Below, in pieces: positions 39,341-64,000 of a stretch of 64,000 nt of DNA (the stretch's first letter is position 1; each line of letters opens with the position of its first letter). The position numbers were made by a program, and so were the translations under genes. The stretch is taken from assembly GCA_003993805.1 (NCBI GenBank), contig RSEF01000003.1, positions 57,969,745 through 58,033,744 of the forward strand, written 5' to 3'. The notes below the pieces were generated by a model. It was given only the letters and a program-made list of their open reading frames with translations. It was not told the origin of the DNA and made no database searches. The stretch is from Himantopus leucocephalus. Taxonomy: Eukaryota; Chordata; Aves; Charadriiformes; Recurvirostridae.

Positions 39341-42300
39341 TCTGAGGGTTTGGTTGGAGAGCAGCTCTTTGGGCAGGCGGGGGTTGGTTTGGTGTCCCCC
39401 CCATCCCCGCCGCCTCCAGCGATGTTTCGGTGTAAAGCCCCTCTGCAGGCTGACCCTGGAGCTGAGGCGTGTGGGAAGAGGCGTAATCCCAGCTGAGGCT
39501 GGTCAGTGAGACCGTGGACTTTATGGTGCCATTTATGAAGGGAGCAGAGGTCGATGTGCTTCTGGTACGTCTGACCATCTCTCTGCCCAGCCCTAAAACT
39601 CTTTGAGCGTGTTGGCGAACGTTAACCAAGTAAAGCAGAGGGCTCGTAGTGCTGAGAGATGCTGCAGCGCTGGTGAACGAGGCGGTTGGTTGAGTGGCGG
39701 AGGGAGGCCTCAGGGCCGCGACGAAGGGGTGGCTGAAGGAATGCTCCCCAGGCCCCGTGGGGACGGGCGCTGGGGGTCTCCCAGCCTGCGGAGGAGCCTT
39801 GAGCAGCTCTTGGCAGAGCGCGATGGTGCTGTCTGTGGGGAATGCAGGAGTCCATTGCTCCCTCCATCACTGCCCTTGCGTGGCAAACTGCCTGCAGTTC
39901 TCTTGCCCATGTTTTGTGCTGTTGATGGTTTTCTTCTCATTATTTTTATTAAAGAGTACTTTCTGCTTAAAAGAACCTAACACTCCAATCCTTCCAATAA
40001 TTTTAATTCAAAGGCTGAGTAAAACCTTTGGTTTGTGAGTTTTCACTGGTCCAGGCCCTTTGGCTGTAAGCATTTTCTTTTGCTATCTTCTTTACATGTT
40101 CTACCAAATACTTCCTGTATGACTTCAAGCAAGTCACATTATCATTTACAATATGAAGATAACAGCAGCTCTGTGGCAGAGCTATGGTAAACCTTAGATG
40201 CAATATTTGTGTAACAAACCAACATCGATATAAACAAACCACCATTTTCTGACACTATTTAGTCTGTTCTTTTCAGAGTTATATTCAAAGGTTTCATCAC
40301 TTTTTTAATCAGTTTCATCTGTTTACTAAATAAATTGCTTTCCTGGTGGGCATGGGAAAGAAGCTAGCTTTGGGTTCAAGCCTTACTCTGAGAGCTGTGC
40401 TCCAATAGTGGTGCACAGATTCAGGATCAAGCCTTTGTTGTTGTTATAAAAAGACCCCAAAACACTCTAATGTAGTTGATGAAGTTGTTTTTTATATTCC
40501 TGTAACCTCCCATCTTTAGGCATGTGTGGGTGTGGAGCTGCCTCAGGGCCTTCCTGGAAGCACGTGTAGTCAGATGATTGAGATCCTGCATTAGCAGCTT
40601 CAAATAGGAGGTCATAAACTCTCGTATCACCCAGCCTGTCTTCCTTCCCTCAGAGCTGCACAACCTTGGTCAGGATGTTTATATGATGTCATACTCATTT
40701 CTACTCATGTCAGAGTAGAAATGCTCATGTTAGCAAACCATGCAACAAAGGGAGAGAACCAAGGATGTTACCTGTTTCGTCATGCAGTCACGTACTTTAA
40801 AATCAGAGTTGTTGGGGTTTCTTTTTCCAAGGCTCTTTCAATGAGGAAGGTTGTCTCAGCTTCTTTCTTCTAGATTTTTTTCCCTCTTGGCTGTCAGAGA
40901 TCATGTTTGTTTATGCTGAAGTCTGTTTGGGAAGGTTACAACAATATAACTGTGGTCTTGCAGAACTGAGGTCAGAGTCCAGCTCAGGGCAGGGGAGAGA
41001 AACACATCTCAAACATTCAGATTCTGGCCTGTTTTATTCCTTCACTTGCAATTTGTTTTCATTTATGTCTAAATTTGCCAACAGGATTTTTGATGCTTGG
41101 CTTCATTCATAGAAAGGTGAATGTTTTCACACCCTTTTGCCATAACTATTAGCAGTCATACCGTATGTTGTTGTTAGAAGATCGCCAGCAATAAGGCTGT
41201 TCATGAGGTAAAGACTGTTGCATGGTATTTCTGAAGCTCCTCTTTCATTGCTAGATAGGGGACGGATGGACCAGGTTAAAAATAAATAGTGCTGTATTGG
41301 CGATTTAGGATCTCTGCCCACGATGAGGGTGAGAGACCACCCTCAGACCATAAAGTGGAGCTCCAGGCCTTGCTGTGGAGTACACCATTTGGAATAGTGA
41401 TAGTAATGGTCACTGTCCTGGGGAAGCACAGGATAGAAACTGTCCCTGTCTTTGCCAGTTGGGATGCAAAAAGAGATCATCAGCTTGTTTTTCCTTCTAG
41501 TTCCTAAATCTGCATGGACTGGTAGGTAGCTAGGTGTGTGCCTGTGTGCTAGAGCCTGTGACTGAGGTGCCTTCGTAAGTGTGTGGGGATCTTGTAGAGG
41601 CAGATTGTTGTTGTAGGATGCCTTTGCTTCAAAGCCCCAGCTGTGCAGCAGCTGCAGCCACGGCTCTCTCCTGCTCTGGGACTGGAGGCATCTGCTCACA
41701 CATCAGGTCACACAGCTGCATTTGGCATAGAGGACTCTGAACCAGGAGAGAGGTAAAGCTGGTGGTCCGCATGCTTGTGGGTTGCAGGAGTTGCAGTTTT
41801 GGGGGGCAGAGCAGAGATGCCTCATGGCTGATGTGTGAGACTTGAGGAGGGTGGGTCACCTTAGTCCAGCAAAAGTGCATTCGTTGTGCCAGCTGAGCTG
41901 CTTACATGGACGGTCTACCTCTGCTCTGTAGTACAGTTTTGGGATTTGCATACTGAACAAGACTGCTGTTTTTCCATTCTTAAAGTGCGGGTGCTTTGTG
42001 ACATTGCTTGAAATGAAATCCCGGCACCTTTCCAAAATGGAGTGCTTGAAAGATGGAGAGCATGGGGAAAGAGGACAGAGAAAAGGAAATATTTGATAAT
42101 TAATACTATTCTGAAGCACTTTTATCTTCTTGCCAGTGTCACGTACCTCCAGTGCATGTGCCTCTCAATGTGAACACAAATAGGAGCTGATGATTTCAAT
42201 TCTCCTTTCCTTGTCCAAAAATGCACCAGCAGACATGTTTTGTTCTATATTTTCTAGGTGGTACTGGCAGAAAGAAAAGAGAGAGCCCTATGTGAAATTT

Positions 42301-45300
42301 ATGGAGGCAAATTACCCACCTGGGTTCAGTTATGAAGATTTTGGGCCAATGTTTACAGCAGAATTCTTTGATCCCAACCAGTGGGCAGATATTCTGAAGG
42401 CTTCTGGTGCAAAATACATTGTCTTAACTTCAAAACATCATGAAGGTAAGTGGAAGGTTTGTGAGTGTTAATAATTGTTGCATTTCTGTCAACAGAAGAA
42501 AAATCCAGGTGACTTTCCTGCCTGCTGAGAGAGATAGAGAAAGTCAGGCAGCCTTACCTGCCATAGCCACAGAGGAAACAAAGCACCCAAGAAATATGCA
42601 TGCATTTTCCCGACTCTTACACAAAAGCTATAGCCATGAAGCTTGCATAGGAGGAAAAACAGATTTTGCTATTGTTCTCTTCCTGTAGGTAAGACAGCCT
42701 GAAGTGGTGGGGGCAGCTGAGCTTCCAGCAGTAACCATAATTTATTTTTTATTGTTGTGCAATTTATCACTCAAGGAGCCACAAAAGTGAATTCTACACC
42801 ATTTAACATATGGAGAGCTGCTGTGTACAGGCAGTTAATGAGCTCCGTAGGTTTCTCCAAGGAATTTAGGAGTATGTTCCAGGAGTCAACTTCAGAGTTA
42901 GAAGTGTACACAGGGTATAGCTAGCTCTTCCTGATGCAGTGCATAGAAGCCAAAATCTTGAACCGGGTCTGTAACTTCACAGATACGATTGATTTTTGGC
43001 AGTGTAAATGTAAGATGCTTTGCAGAGAAAACTAAAGAAAAAGAAAGTGGTTGGAAGGAAATATGGTAGCAAAGAAAGTACAAAATACTGAGATGCAATA
43101 CAACAATACATCTATTGAATGTTGTTGGTTTTTGAGGAGATGTGAGTTCAAGACTGGCAGCTTGTAACTTCTGAATTTTAAGCTCAGCTCTGACACAAAT
43201 AAAATCTTGATCTTGGTGATGCCCATGGCGTAATTCCCAGTGACTTCAAAAGAACCATGATTCATTTAGTCTGCCCTGTAGCCTTGGGCATGAATTTTTA
43301 GGTTGTTTGTCTACATGTATCCAGTTCACAAAAATATTGCAAAATTTATTAGGCAATGAGTATAAAGCAGTTTGAAGGTGAGAGTGGAGCTCCTCTGGCA
43401 GTGGTCTAAGTTTGCAGTGCAGTAGTACTTCTAAGTACTTGTGCTGGATTGCAGGATGTCTGAAATGTTAAATCTCTCCTGATATTTAATGCTGATATTT
43501 TAAAAGCTGTTTCAGGAGTTTTTGCACTCTGCTTATATATGGGTATCGAGCACTTGCTTGAGCTGTTACAAATGTCAGGACAAATGAAAAGTGAACATTT
43601 GCATAAGATCTAAACAGAAGGGAGGGAGAATAGTCTTTGAATACAAATGATAGCTTGTGCATTCTGCAACTGAGAAAGCATTTTATCTTCCAATTGTTGA
43701 ATGCGTATTCACAGTTCACATTTGATACATTCAGTGAAAATGGAGGTGCCTCAGAAGTTGCTGTATTTTTTGGTTAATTTAATGGAGACATATGAATGAA
43801 TAATTAAGGAGAAGGAACAATTATCCTAAGCAGTACAGAACTGGAAAGTTGAATGTTTTACATATATATAAATATAAATGCATATGTGCATGAATAAAAA
43901 AATACACATCTGGCATGATGTTCTGATGTTATGACTACTGTCATCATGCATAAACAGATTATAGGCATACTTTATACCATGATAACAACATTATTACATA
44001 AATGATTTTTATATCTGTTTTTTGCAACAGGCTTGCAAACTACTTTCCAGAAGGAGGAACTATAACTTCCCCTCGTCTGCTTCCCTTTCTTATCCTTTGA
44101 TTTTTCTCTTTTTCAGGCTTTACTTTGTGGGGGTCCAAATACTCTTGGAACTGGAATGCTGTTGATGTGGGACCAAAACGAGATCTTGTGGCTGAACTAG
44201 CAACATCTGTTAGAAACAGGACTGACTTGCATTTTGGGTTATATCATTCCCTGTTCGAATGGTTTAATCCTCTCTTCCTTGAGGATGCCACCAATGTCTT
44301 TAAGACAAGAAAGTTCCCAACCAGTAAATCATTACCAGAACTATATGAAATTGTGACCAAGTACCAACCAGAAATAATTTGGTCTGATGGGAATGGAAAC
44401 GCGCCAGATACTTACTGGAACAGCACCGGTTTCTTGGCTTGGCTGTATAATGACAGGTACACAATGATGCTGGTTTAGCTCCTTATCTGAAATTCTGCTC
44501 TGTGTCTAGTTTGTCTCATTTTCTGTACGTTTTGTGGAACCTGTTACACCTTACTTACGAGGACTTAACTAAATATGATTTTTCCTGAAATACAGAATCC
44601 AGGTCTTCCCTAGAACTACCAAAGCTTGCTTTAGAAAAAGACTGTTTCATACTTTTTTAACCACATTTGCAAATTAATCAGTTAAGATTTTATTGGCTAT
44701 TATACCTAATCGTATTCTTCCCGAAGTATTGTCTACTGCACAGACAAACAGGATAGCAAGATAATATGAGAATATGGGTACGTTGTTGTCATTGCAGGCT
44801 GAACATCTGGCAGTGGATGTGAAGTGCAGGCTGCTTTCTGGCAGGCCTCCTGTGAAAGTCTGCAGCATGTTTCTCTGAGAAATGCCGATCTGGACTTTTT
44901 ACTGGGAAAGGATGAGAACAGGATTCCTGAAATTGCACTTAATCTAATTTTAATAAAGTAATAGTACAGAAGTCATCCTAAATGTTAGTTTCTGGGAGGG
45001 TTGTGTGTGGGAAGGCCTTACACTGGCTGTGGCTGCGTTTTTTAGAATAAAAATCTTAAAATCTCTCTGTTTCTAGTCCAGTCCGGGAAACAGTTGTGAC
45101 CAATGACCGCTGGGGAGTTGGCAGCATCTGTAGGCATGGTGGCTTCTACACTTGCAGTGACCGGTATAACCCTGGACACCTCCTGCCTCACAAGTGGGAG
45201 AACTGTATGACTATTGACAAGAGGTCATGGGGGTACAGGAGGAACGCACAGCTTGATGATTACCTCACAATCGAGGACTTGGTGAAGGTACAGTGGGACA

Positions 45301-48300
45301 AAGGAGTTGCCTGCAACTTCTGATTCTTCCTCCTGGTTATTATATTATGCTATATAGCATTGCAATTATGTATCTATTTTAATTAAAAATGTTATTTTAA
45401 TTGATTAATGAATCAAATAAATAATAAATAATTTTGTTCATTTGCAGCCTAACACTGGCAGGATGGAGTATCTGTGTAATTCTTACTAATTTTATAGAAA
45501 TGACTAAGAGAAAAAATATCTAGTAAAAATTCAGTCGGTTTCTTAGAAGCTGTGTCCCCTGTGAGTAACTGGCCAAAGACTGATCTGGATAGACTCATAA
45601 TTACCTTTTCTACTTTTTCTAGTAACTGCACCTCCAAGTTGATGAGAAGCAGTTTCACAGTTCCTGTTTAGGAACTCCCGATTAAAGGCTACATCTTTTC
45701 CCCCTTCTAGCTAGAAACAGTTTCTAAGTCTTAATAGTCTTTTTACCTTGTAGTGAGCAGCTTTCTGTTCATCCCACTTCATTTAAAGAAAAAAAACCCA
45801 ACACAGTTATTACAGACATACAGATAAACACTAGCAGAGGCAGAGAGCTGGTGTTAATAGAACATTGATTCCCTTTGCTAGTCTAAGATATTAAAAAAAG
45901 ATTGGAAGTTTAGGAGAACTGAATGAAAGGAAGACTGATCGATCTTTTAGATAAATGCATTTTATAGCAAAATTCAGCTAGTGAGTTATTGTTGCTTAAC
46001 CCAAATCTGTGCCTAGTACTGTCCTTGCAAAAGATAATTTCAAATAGAAGTAACCTCTTTGCAGAGGCAGAAGGTTTAAATTCATTCAGTATCTTGTCTC
46101 CAGCTGTCAGTTCCTCAGACTTGTGCATCTCAGTCCATGATCTCTGGAGGGTAGTGTGGATGTGAACACAAGTATTTATGGACTATGTAGAAGGCTTCGT
46201 CATGTTTTACAGCTTTTTCTGTAAAATAGGGAGAGCATCAGAGGAAGAAGAAGGAAGTTGCTTCTCTCAGCTTCAGTAAAAATGAAGTGGCATCTATTAG
46301 CCTTACTCTTCTCTTGTGTAGAGAAATCATCTATCTGTTCTACCAGTAAAACCCTCATGAAATTCCTGCAGAAGTTGAAATGTTAGAAAGTTGTAGGATC
46401 TGATTCTCATGTCAGACATACTGGTGCAAAAATGTATTTTGGACTCTTTTCTGCCATAAAAATTGACAGCAGAGCTTTCTTTTATGGGAGCTTAAATTTT
46501 GTATTGACTGTTGGGATGACCTCCAAAGTCTAAACACACAGCAGTAACATAACTCGTTCAGTTCACCGTTCTGAAGCAGTGTGCCTGGCTTTAGAAATAA
46601 CTTCAAATATATGATTTCATTAGCTGTAACCATATGTTCTGTGTATGTGTTTAAAAACATTTCAGCAACTTGTAGAAACAGTGTCTTGCGGAGGAAATCT
46701 CTTGATGAATATTGGGCCCACTCACGATGGTCGCATCGCTGTTATATTTGAGGAACGCCTGAGGCAGATGGGTGCCTGGCTGAAAGTCAACGGAGAAGCC
46801 ATCTATGGAACGAAACCATGGAGAGCACAGAATGACACGGTCACACCAGAAGTGTGGTAAGGCTGCTGAATCAGTGTAGGCTGCGTAAAGCAGCAGCAGT
46901 GTATGTGAAATTTAGAAATTCTTCATGACTTAATGCTATGGCAATCACCATCTTAGTTTGTATGCTGTGAAGAAATTAACCCTTTTGTCAGTTTAAGGAA
47001 CTGCACATACAAGCGTGTGTAAACCTATAGGCAGACAATGGATGTCAGAGACCATAGTTTTGGGATGATGCTGAGGCTGAAGGGAAGATTGCCAGCATTT
47101 CCTTAGTGATCTTGTGCTTTGTAGTGTAGCTGGCAACAGAAACTAGAAAAGAAAAATAAATCTGGAAATACAAAACTGCTATGAAGTCTTTTTCTGTATA
47201 AAGGAATACTTGGTGTCACTGTTTAGAAAGAAAGAGAGAGAAAGGAGAGAAAGAAACTGGAAATCAGTCTAGCATAGTCTGCATTTCTTTTTAAGGTAAA
47301 AATGCATGGGACGGTAACAGCAATTGTTTGGTCACTAAATTCAGCCAGTCTCTGGACTCTCCTCTGCCTTTGGGCCTTGTAGCTGCTGTAACGCCTCAGT
47401 GATCGATCAGGGTTTTGGTCTTAACCCTCGTCTGTGCCTCAGTGGGCCTTTTGACTCCTGTTCTCAGTAAGATTTGGGTACCTGGCTTTAGCCTTGAAAT
47501 GCTGATCTGTTGACTGTTTAGTAAAACTACTTCCAAGAGCAATAAAAAATTGTAACTAAATGAAGGAAGGAGGGAGGAATTTTTCAAGCGTATGTCACAA
47601 GATTTCCAAGGACGTACTGTAGATAAACGTCTGCTAAAATTCAATTTTTAAAAAGCTAGCTATGTAAGGTGGAAACTTTATTGTGGCACATACACTTGTT
47701 AAATTTTTTTACTGGAACGTCTATATGTTTGTGTGTAGATGCGAATTACCACATCTTTCTGAATATATCCCACAATTATCTGTTAATGATTCCCCCTGCC
47801 CTGCAAGTACCTCCTTCCTACATGGCTTGAGCAGCAGCGAGTTACGACGTGCTTGCTAAACTTACTACAGATGTTTACCTCAAATTCAATTCTTCAGTAG
47901 TCTCTATTACCTCTAGTTTGTAGGAACATATGTTCAAGGAACAGTACTTTAATAAAGGGTGTAAATTGCCTGAAAAGACGGTTATATGTGTGAAAATGTA
48001 ATTAATGCCAACCTGTCAAATCCATTTTTTCCAGTGTTGAAAGCACTCTATGTATCACTTTGGAAAATTTAAAATGAAGAACTGACATGCCTTTCTGTTC
48101 CCTGTTTCCAACCAGGTACACTTTCAGCCCTAAAGAAGGCAAAGTCAATGCTATCTTCCTTAACTGGCCAGTCTCTGGGACGCTGGAACTTGGTGAGCCA
48201 CAGGCTAAGCTTGGAGAAACACAGGTAAAAGACACCCCCCCACACACACATCCCCACTCCCCCCTTCCCTTAAAAGGAACAGTGAGGCTTTTAACACACA

Positions 48301-49830
48301 GCACAAGAAATGAACATACTCTGAAGGAGAACACCTCTAGGACTTGTTATGTTCCATCAGTGTTTATTTTAGTTTCTGGCATCTTTGGGAATGCATAGCT
48401 CTTAGGACAGAGCATGTTGGAAGAGCCCCAGCAAAATGTTTGTTTTCGTTCTGGGACCTCCTTGTTACAGTCCTCCCAGTGGGATGTTTTTTCTCCAACA
48501 AAGTTAGACTGAATTGTTGCTGGGATATGTTTTAGCTTGCAAACTAAGGATCATTAAAAAGAGGCCAAGCAGCAGGAAAAAAAACCCTGCTGCCCCTCCT
48601 GTTTCCTGTGTAGACTCTAACTCAGCATGACCTTTCTTTATAAATATCCATCCTCATGACTTTGGTGATATTGTAACTGCTGTAAATGGTGCAATAGTTT
48701 CAAGTCAAAGCCTTGCACAAACGGAAAGCACACACAGGTTTTCGTTGCCCAGGTATGCTAAATAGTAAGCCAGCATGACCCTAGATAGATGTCTCAGAGT
48801 GAGCGGTAGTCAGAAGTTGAGGACACTGATGCCACAACTACACCAGCACATAGCGTAACCCAGTGGAAGCAGATTTATAGAGCAGAACAGCTGGTGCTCA
48901 GGAGTTGACATCCACACTGTGCATTTAAGGTGAGGATTCACTTTGGCTTAGCTCTGTCCACTGGATGTCCACTAGCTGCTGAAATGCATTGTGTTTCTGG
49001 AGTGTCTCTTTCGGTCTAGTTCCATATGAAAATAATCTAATTAGTGCCAACGCAGCTCTGTGATAAGGAATTAAGGCATGTTTCAGAAATTACATCGATG
49101 CATCTTGAATTTTGTGTAGGCAACTAGACTGTATGTGCACACGAGAATAACGTTCCTCAGGGGTAGAGACTTGTCTTCAGCTGCTGCACTATTCAGCATT
49201 TCACCAGCTGGCATAGAAGTCTCACCATACAACGGAGTTGTGTGTTTTTAGGGGAAGGCTTCTTCAGGTCAGCTTTGTTCTGAGCTGTCTGGCGGCACTC
49301 ATTGCACAAACATTGCTTGCTAAAGACTACAAGTTCCGCCATGGGAAACGGGCATTTCAGAAACAGGTGATACAAAGCTGCATACTGTGGTACCTGCATC
49401 CCTGCTTAGACCCAAATGCCTTCTGAAATACTTCTGAAAAGTGTTTATGTACCTTTTACAGACCTAAGTATTTCTCAAGACCCAACATCACTAGCTTTAT
49501 TACTTACGTAGCTAATTTGCAAGTATTTTTCTACTACCATCAATCATTGTTTTAGCATTCAATTGGCTGATGTGGCATTTAAGGATAACTGGATAGTAAA
49601 GTAGCTATGGAACAACATTTATTTTGTCAATATTGCAATTGAGCTTTGCAAAGGCACTGTTCTAATTGTAGTGTGCATTTCTCTCTCAGGTGAAGCTGGT
49701 TGGCTACAAGGAACTGCTGAAATGGGTTGCACTGGGAGAAAAGGGAATCATAATAGCTCTACCTCAATTAACTCCTAAGCAGTTGCCATGTCAGTGGGGC
49801 TGGACTTTGCAACTGACTGACATAAACTGA
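38936..49830 (+). CDS. FUCA2: FUCA2, secreted (plasma) alpha-L-fucosidase, complete seven-exon gene
   Basis: The spliced coding sequence joins 38936-39153, 42258-42445, 44117-44456, 45077-45287, 46666-46856, 48116-48224 and 49690-49830. All introns are GT-AG and the phases agree, giving 465 residues against 467 in human FUCA2. Residues 1 to about 28 form a signal peptide with a Leu-rich core. The GH29 catalytic domain follows, with FIHWG at 56-60, the His pair SKHHEG at 131-136, and WSDG at 224-227, where Asp226 matches the GH29 nucleophile. The C-terminal part forms the beta-sandwich. Sequons lie at Asn169, Asn237 and Asn375. The enzyme hydrolyses alpha-L-fucose from glycoproteins and glycolipids. 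An in-frame ATG at 38849 exists, but 38936 has a purine at -3 and is followed directly by the signal peptide. FUCA2 is preferred over FUCA1 because of the close match throughout and the PEX3 neighbour. Confidence 0.97.
39154..42257 (+). other. FUCA2: FUCA2 intron 1
   Basis: The 3.1 kb intron begins within the CpG island and becomes AT-rich. It ends in TTTTCTAG. An ancient repeat relic is at 40107-40165. I see no other gene in it. Confidence 0.9.
40107..40165 (+). repeat. Ancient SINE / L3-type tail fragment in FUCA2 intron 1
   Basis: ACTTCCTGTATGACTTCAAG, then CAAGTCACATTATC and later ATATGAAGATAACAG, follows the MIR/L3 core order 'ctgtgtgacc..caagtcactt..ctcatctgtaaaatg'. It is strongly diverged. 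Confidence 0.4.
42258..42445 (+). CDS. FUCA2: FUCA2 exon 2
   Basis: The acceptor is TTTTCTAG and the donor is GTAAGT. It encodes residues 74-135, from WYWQKEK to the catalytic-domain motif VLTSKHHE, with Gly136 split into exon 3. Confidence 0.97.
42446..44116 (+). other. FUCA2: FUCA2 intron 2
   Basis: A 1.7 kb AT-rich intron with a TA-rich microsatellite-like patch at about 43860-43885. It ends in CTTTTTCAG. No other feature is seen. Confidence 0.9.
44117..44456 (+). CDS. FUCA2: FUCA2 exon 3, carrying the catalytic nucleophile
   Basis: This is the longest internal exon. It encodes residues 137-248 from [13 protein letters not shown] to WLYND and includes IIWSDG with the presumed nucleophile Asp226. 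Sequons NRT at 169 and NST at 237 lie here. The donor is GTACAC. Confidence 0.97.
44457..45076 (+). other. FUCA2: FUCA2 intron 3
   Basis: A 0.6 kb intron ending in TGTTTCTAG. Nothing else is seen. Confidence 0.9.
45077..45287 (+). CDS. FUCA2: FUCA2 exon 4
   Basis: It encodes residues 250-319 from [13 protein letters not shown] through [14 protein letters not shown] to YLTIEDLVK, a highly conserved FUCA block. The donor is GTACAG, after a complete codon. Confidence 0.97.
45288..46665 (+). other. FUCA2: FUCA2 intron 4
   Basis: A 1.4 kb AT-rich intron ending in ACATTTCAG. No feature is recognised inside. Confidence 0.9.
46666..46856 (+). CDS. FUCA2: FUCA2 exon 5
   Basis: It encodes residues 320-382 from [19 protein letters not shown] to NDTVTPEV, with Trp383 split. 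This is the end of the GH29 barrel and includes sequon Asn375. The donor is GTAAGG. Confidence 0.97.
46857..48115 (+). other. FUCA2: FUCA2 intron 5
   Basis: A 1.3 kb intron ending in TTTCCAACCAG. It has a GA-rich patch at about 47225-47258 and no gene content. Confidence 0.9.
48116..48224 (+). CDS. FUCA2: FUCA2 exon 6
   Basis: It encodes residues 384-419, [17 protein letters not shown] to KLGETQ, part of the C-terminal beta-sandwich. The donor is GTAAAA. Confidence 0.96.
48225..49689 (+). other. FUCA2: FUCA2 intron 6
   Basis: A 1.5 kb intron starting with a C/CA-rich patch (about 48233-48266) and ending in TCTCTCTCAG. No other feature is seen. Confidence 0.9.
49690..49830 (+). CDS. FUCA2: FUCA2 exon 7 (last coding part) with TGA stop
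   Basis: It encodes residues 420-465 from [13 protein letters not shown] to TLQLTDIN, then TGA at 49828-49830. The motif [11 protein letters not shown] aligns with the PCKWGWALALT end of human FUCA2. Confidence 0.96.
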   Translation: MKLVGYKELLKWVALGEKGIIIALPQLTPKQLPCQWGWTLQLTDIN

Positions 49831-50200
49831 GCCATCCACTGCTGGAGCCTTGCCTAATAGGGAATGCTGATGTTTTCCCCAGTTTCTGGGCATCACTGGT
49901 TTCTAACTCCTATTCGCTTGATTGAGAAACAGCAATAATACCACTTTTTTTATGAAAGGTGGGCTGTTATTAAAGGATGGAATGGAATGACTCTTACGTG
50001 AAATCTAGCACTTGATAGTCAAATCTCTGCATACGATTTGTTTCTTTGAACTTGTGTGAAAACTGAGCATCTACCTTGACCTCTTCACATTTTTAGTCAG
50101 TTTCTTGCCAAGTTATGTGAAGAACAGGGGTGGGGGAGGAACAGGCACTAGATTTTTAAAGCCATGAGAAAGAATAAAGCTAGCTCAAGCCAGTGTGCAA
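49831..50200 (+). other. FUCA2: FUCA2 3' UTR, approximate
   Basis: Downstream of the stop lie ATTAAA at 49969-49974 and a canonical AATAAA at 50173-50178. A further AATAAA at 50942-50947 would give a longer form ending close to the PEX3 terminus. The site used cannot be decided from sequence. Confidence 0.6.
50173..50178 (+). terminator. FUCA2: FUCA2 polyadenylation signal AATAAA
   Basis: Canonical hexamer about 340 bases after the FUCA2 stop codon. Alternative signals exist at 49969 (ATTAAA) and 50942 (AATAAA). Confidence 0.55.
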
Positions 50201-51000
50201 TAGATCAGACAGGAAATCCACAGGAGTCAGTTGTATACCTTCTTTAATGCAAGAAGTCTAACTTCCACAAAACTGTACAGTAAAAACTGTCTGTTTTAGA
50301 GAAAACAAACTTTTTCCAGGTGTGTTCAACAACTGGCAGCTGATAAGTTTCAGCTGAGTAGGGTCAGCTGTCTGAAAGAATAGTCCTGTAAGGGACATCA
50401 CAAATGCATGGAAGCAATGCATATGTACATCTTCATTTCTCATCATGAAAATCATTAATTTTACGTGTTCCAACTGCTGAGTAATTCTATCCATTATTGG
50501 GATACAAGTAAAGTGGGAGGGTTTTTTTGATGTTTTATATAATTTTACATGGTTAAGGCTGACTTTTGTTTACAGCCATTGTTTTTACAGTTACCAGGGT
50601 GCCTTCTGTGGACTATTAAACAAAACATATGCTTCAGTGACTAACTTTTTTTAAAAAGAGAAATAACCGGGAGTTGCTAGGGATCCTCAGCTCTGGCAGA
50701 GACAGTATTTTAAGCAGAGGGTAGATTGCATCCAACTTGAAACATTCCCAAACTCATCATGTCCCAGTTGTCAGACCTGTAATGTGAAGTTTGCAAAGAG
50801 GGGGAGGTATATGACAACAAAAAGCATGAATTGTTTCAGTGCAAAGAGCAGAGGTTTACTTTTCCTGAGTAGTGTTAGTAAGTGCAAAACTATTACTATA
50901 TAAGTTGAATTTATTCTTTCAATTATGTAAAGATTTTAAGTAATAAAGCCAAATGAGGTTATTACCTTTCCTGCTAGTAATATTAACACACACACAAATT
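50201..51000. other. Spacer between the convergent FUCA2 and PEX3 3' ends
   Basis: I see no coding content. It carries the alternative plus-strand AATAAA at 50942 and, at 50986-50998, a CA-rich run that reads as a GU-rich downstream element for the PEX3 polyadenylation site on the minus strand. Confidence 0.5.
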
Positions 51001-51004
51001 TTAC

Positions 51005-64000
<12,996 letters not shown>

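Noticed and set aside
38544..39509. A 321-codon plus-strand frame overlapping FUCA2 exon 1
   Set aside because: It lies in a different frame from FUCA2 and is rich in Pro, Ala and Arg as expected for a CpG island read out of frame. It runs through the FUCA2 donor and has no recognisable domain.
40372..40390. A GGTTCAAGCC word resembling a tRNA B box
   Set aside because: No matching A box or cloverleaf could be built around it, and similar words occur in ancient repeats.

Overview
The window is vertebrate nuclear DNA, most probably from a bird. The two clear genes are split into short exons with GT-AG introns, CpG-rich first exons mark two promoters, and the recognisable transposons are 5'-truncated CR1 LINE tails ending in the ATTCTATG-type 8-mer typical of birds. 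There are no bacterial features (operons, Shine-Dalgarno sites, CRISPR). The gene order PHACTR2 - FUCA2 - PEX3 is also the human 6q24 order, so this is a conserved syntenic block.

Layout. (1) Positions 44-500 hold a CpG island with the first coding exon of PHACTR2 on the minus strand (79-121). The rest of that gene lies left of the window. (2) Positions 500-38800 are about 38 kb of intergenic DNA between two divergently transcribed genes. I find no gene there, only CR1 and older repeat fragments, short satellites, and several AT-rich blocks that could be conserved non-coding elements. (3) Positions 38936-49830 hold a complete seven-exon FUCA2 gene on the plus strand, encoding a 465-residue secreted GH29 alpha-L-fucosidase. 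(4) Positions 51005-61522 hold PEX3 on the minus strand, convergent with FUCA2. Nine exons (2 to 10) are visible. Exon 1 is right of the window, and the last coding exons are missing, probably inside the 100-N gap at 51267-51366. (5) Positions 61523-64000 are PEX3 intron 1.

The genes are not a pathway. PHACTR2 is an actin/PP1 regulator, FUCA2 trims fucose from glycoproteins outside the cell or in the lysosome, and PEX3 is the peroxisomal membrane docking factor for PEX19. They share only synteny.

The most useful observations concern assembly quality. Six single-N joins have near-identical tandem copies on both sides, as if overlapping contigs were abutted without merging. One set duplicates part of PEX3 exon 6, another N cuts off the start of PEX3 exon 10, and the 100-N gap appears to have swallowed the PEX3 C-terminus. 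I found no convincing undescribed biological system. The nearest biological leads are a frame-preserving cryptic exon in PEX3 intron 1 and a coding-like remnant in PEX3 intron 4.
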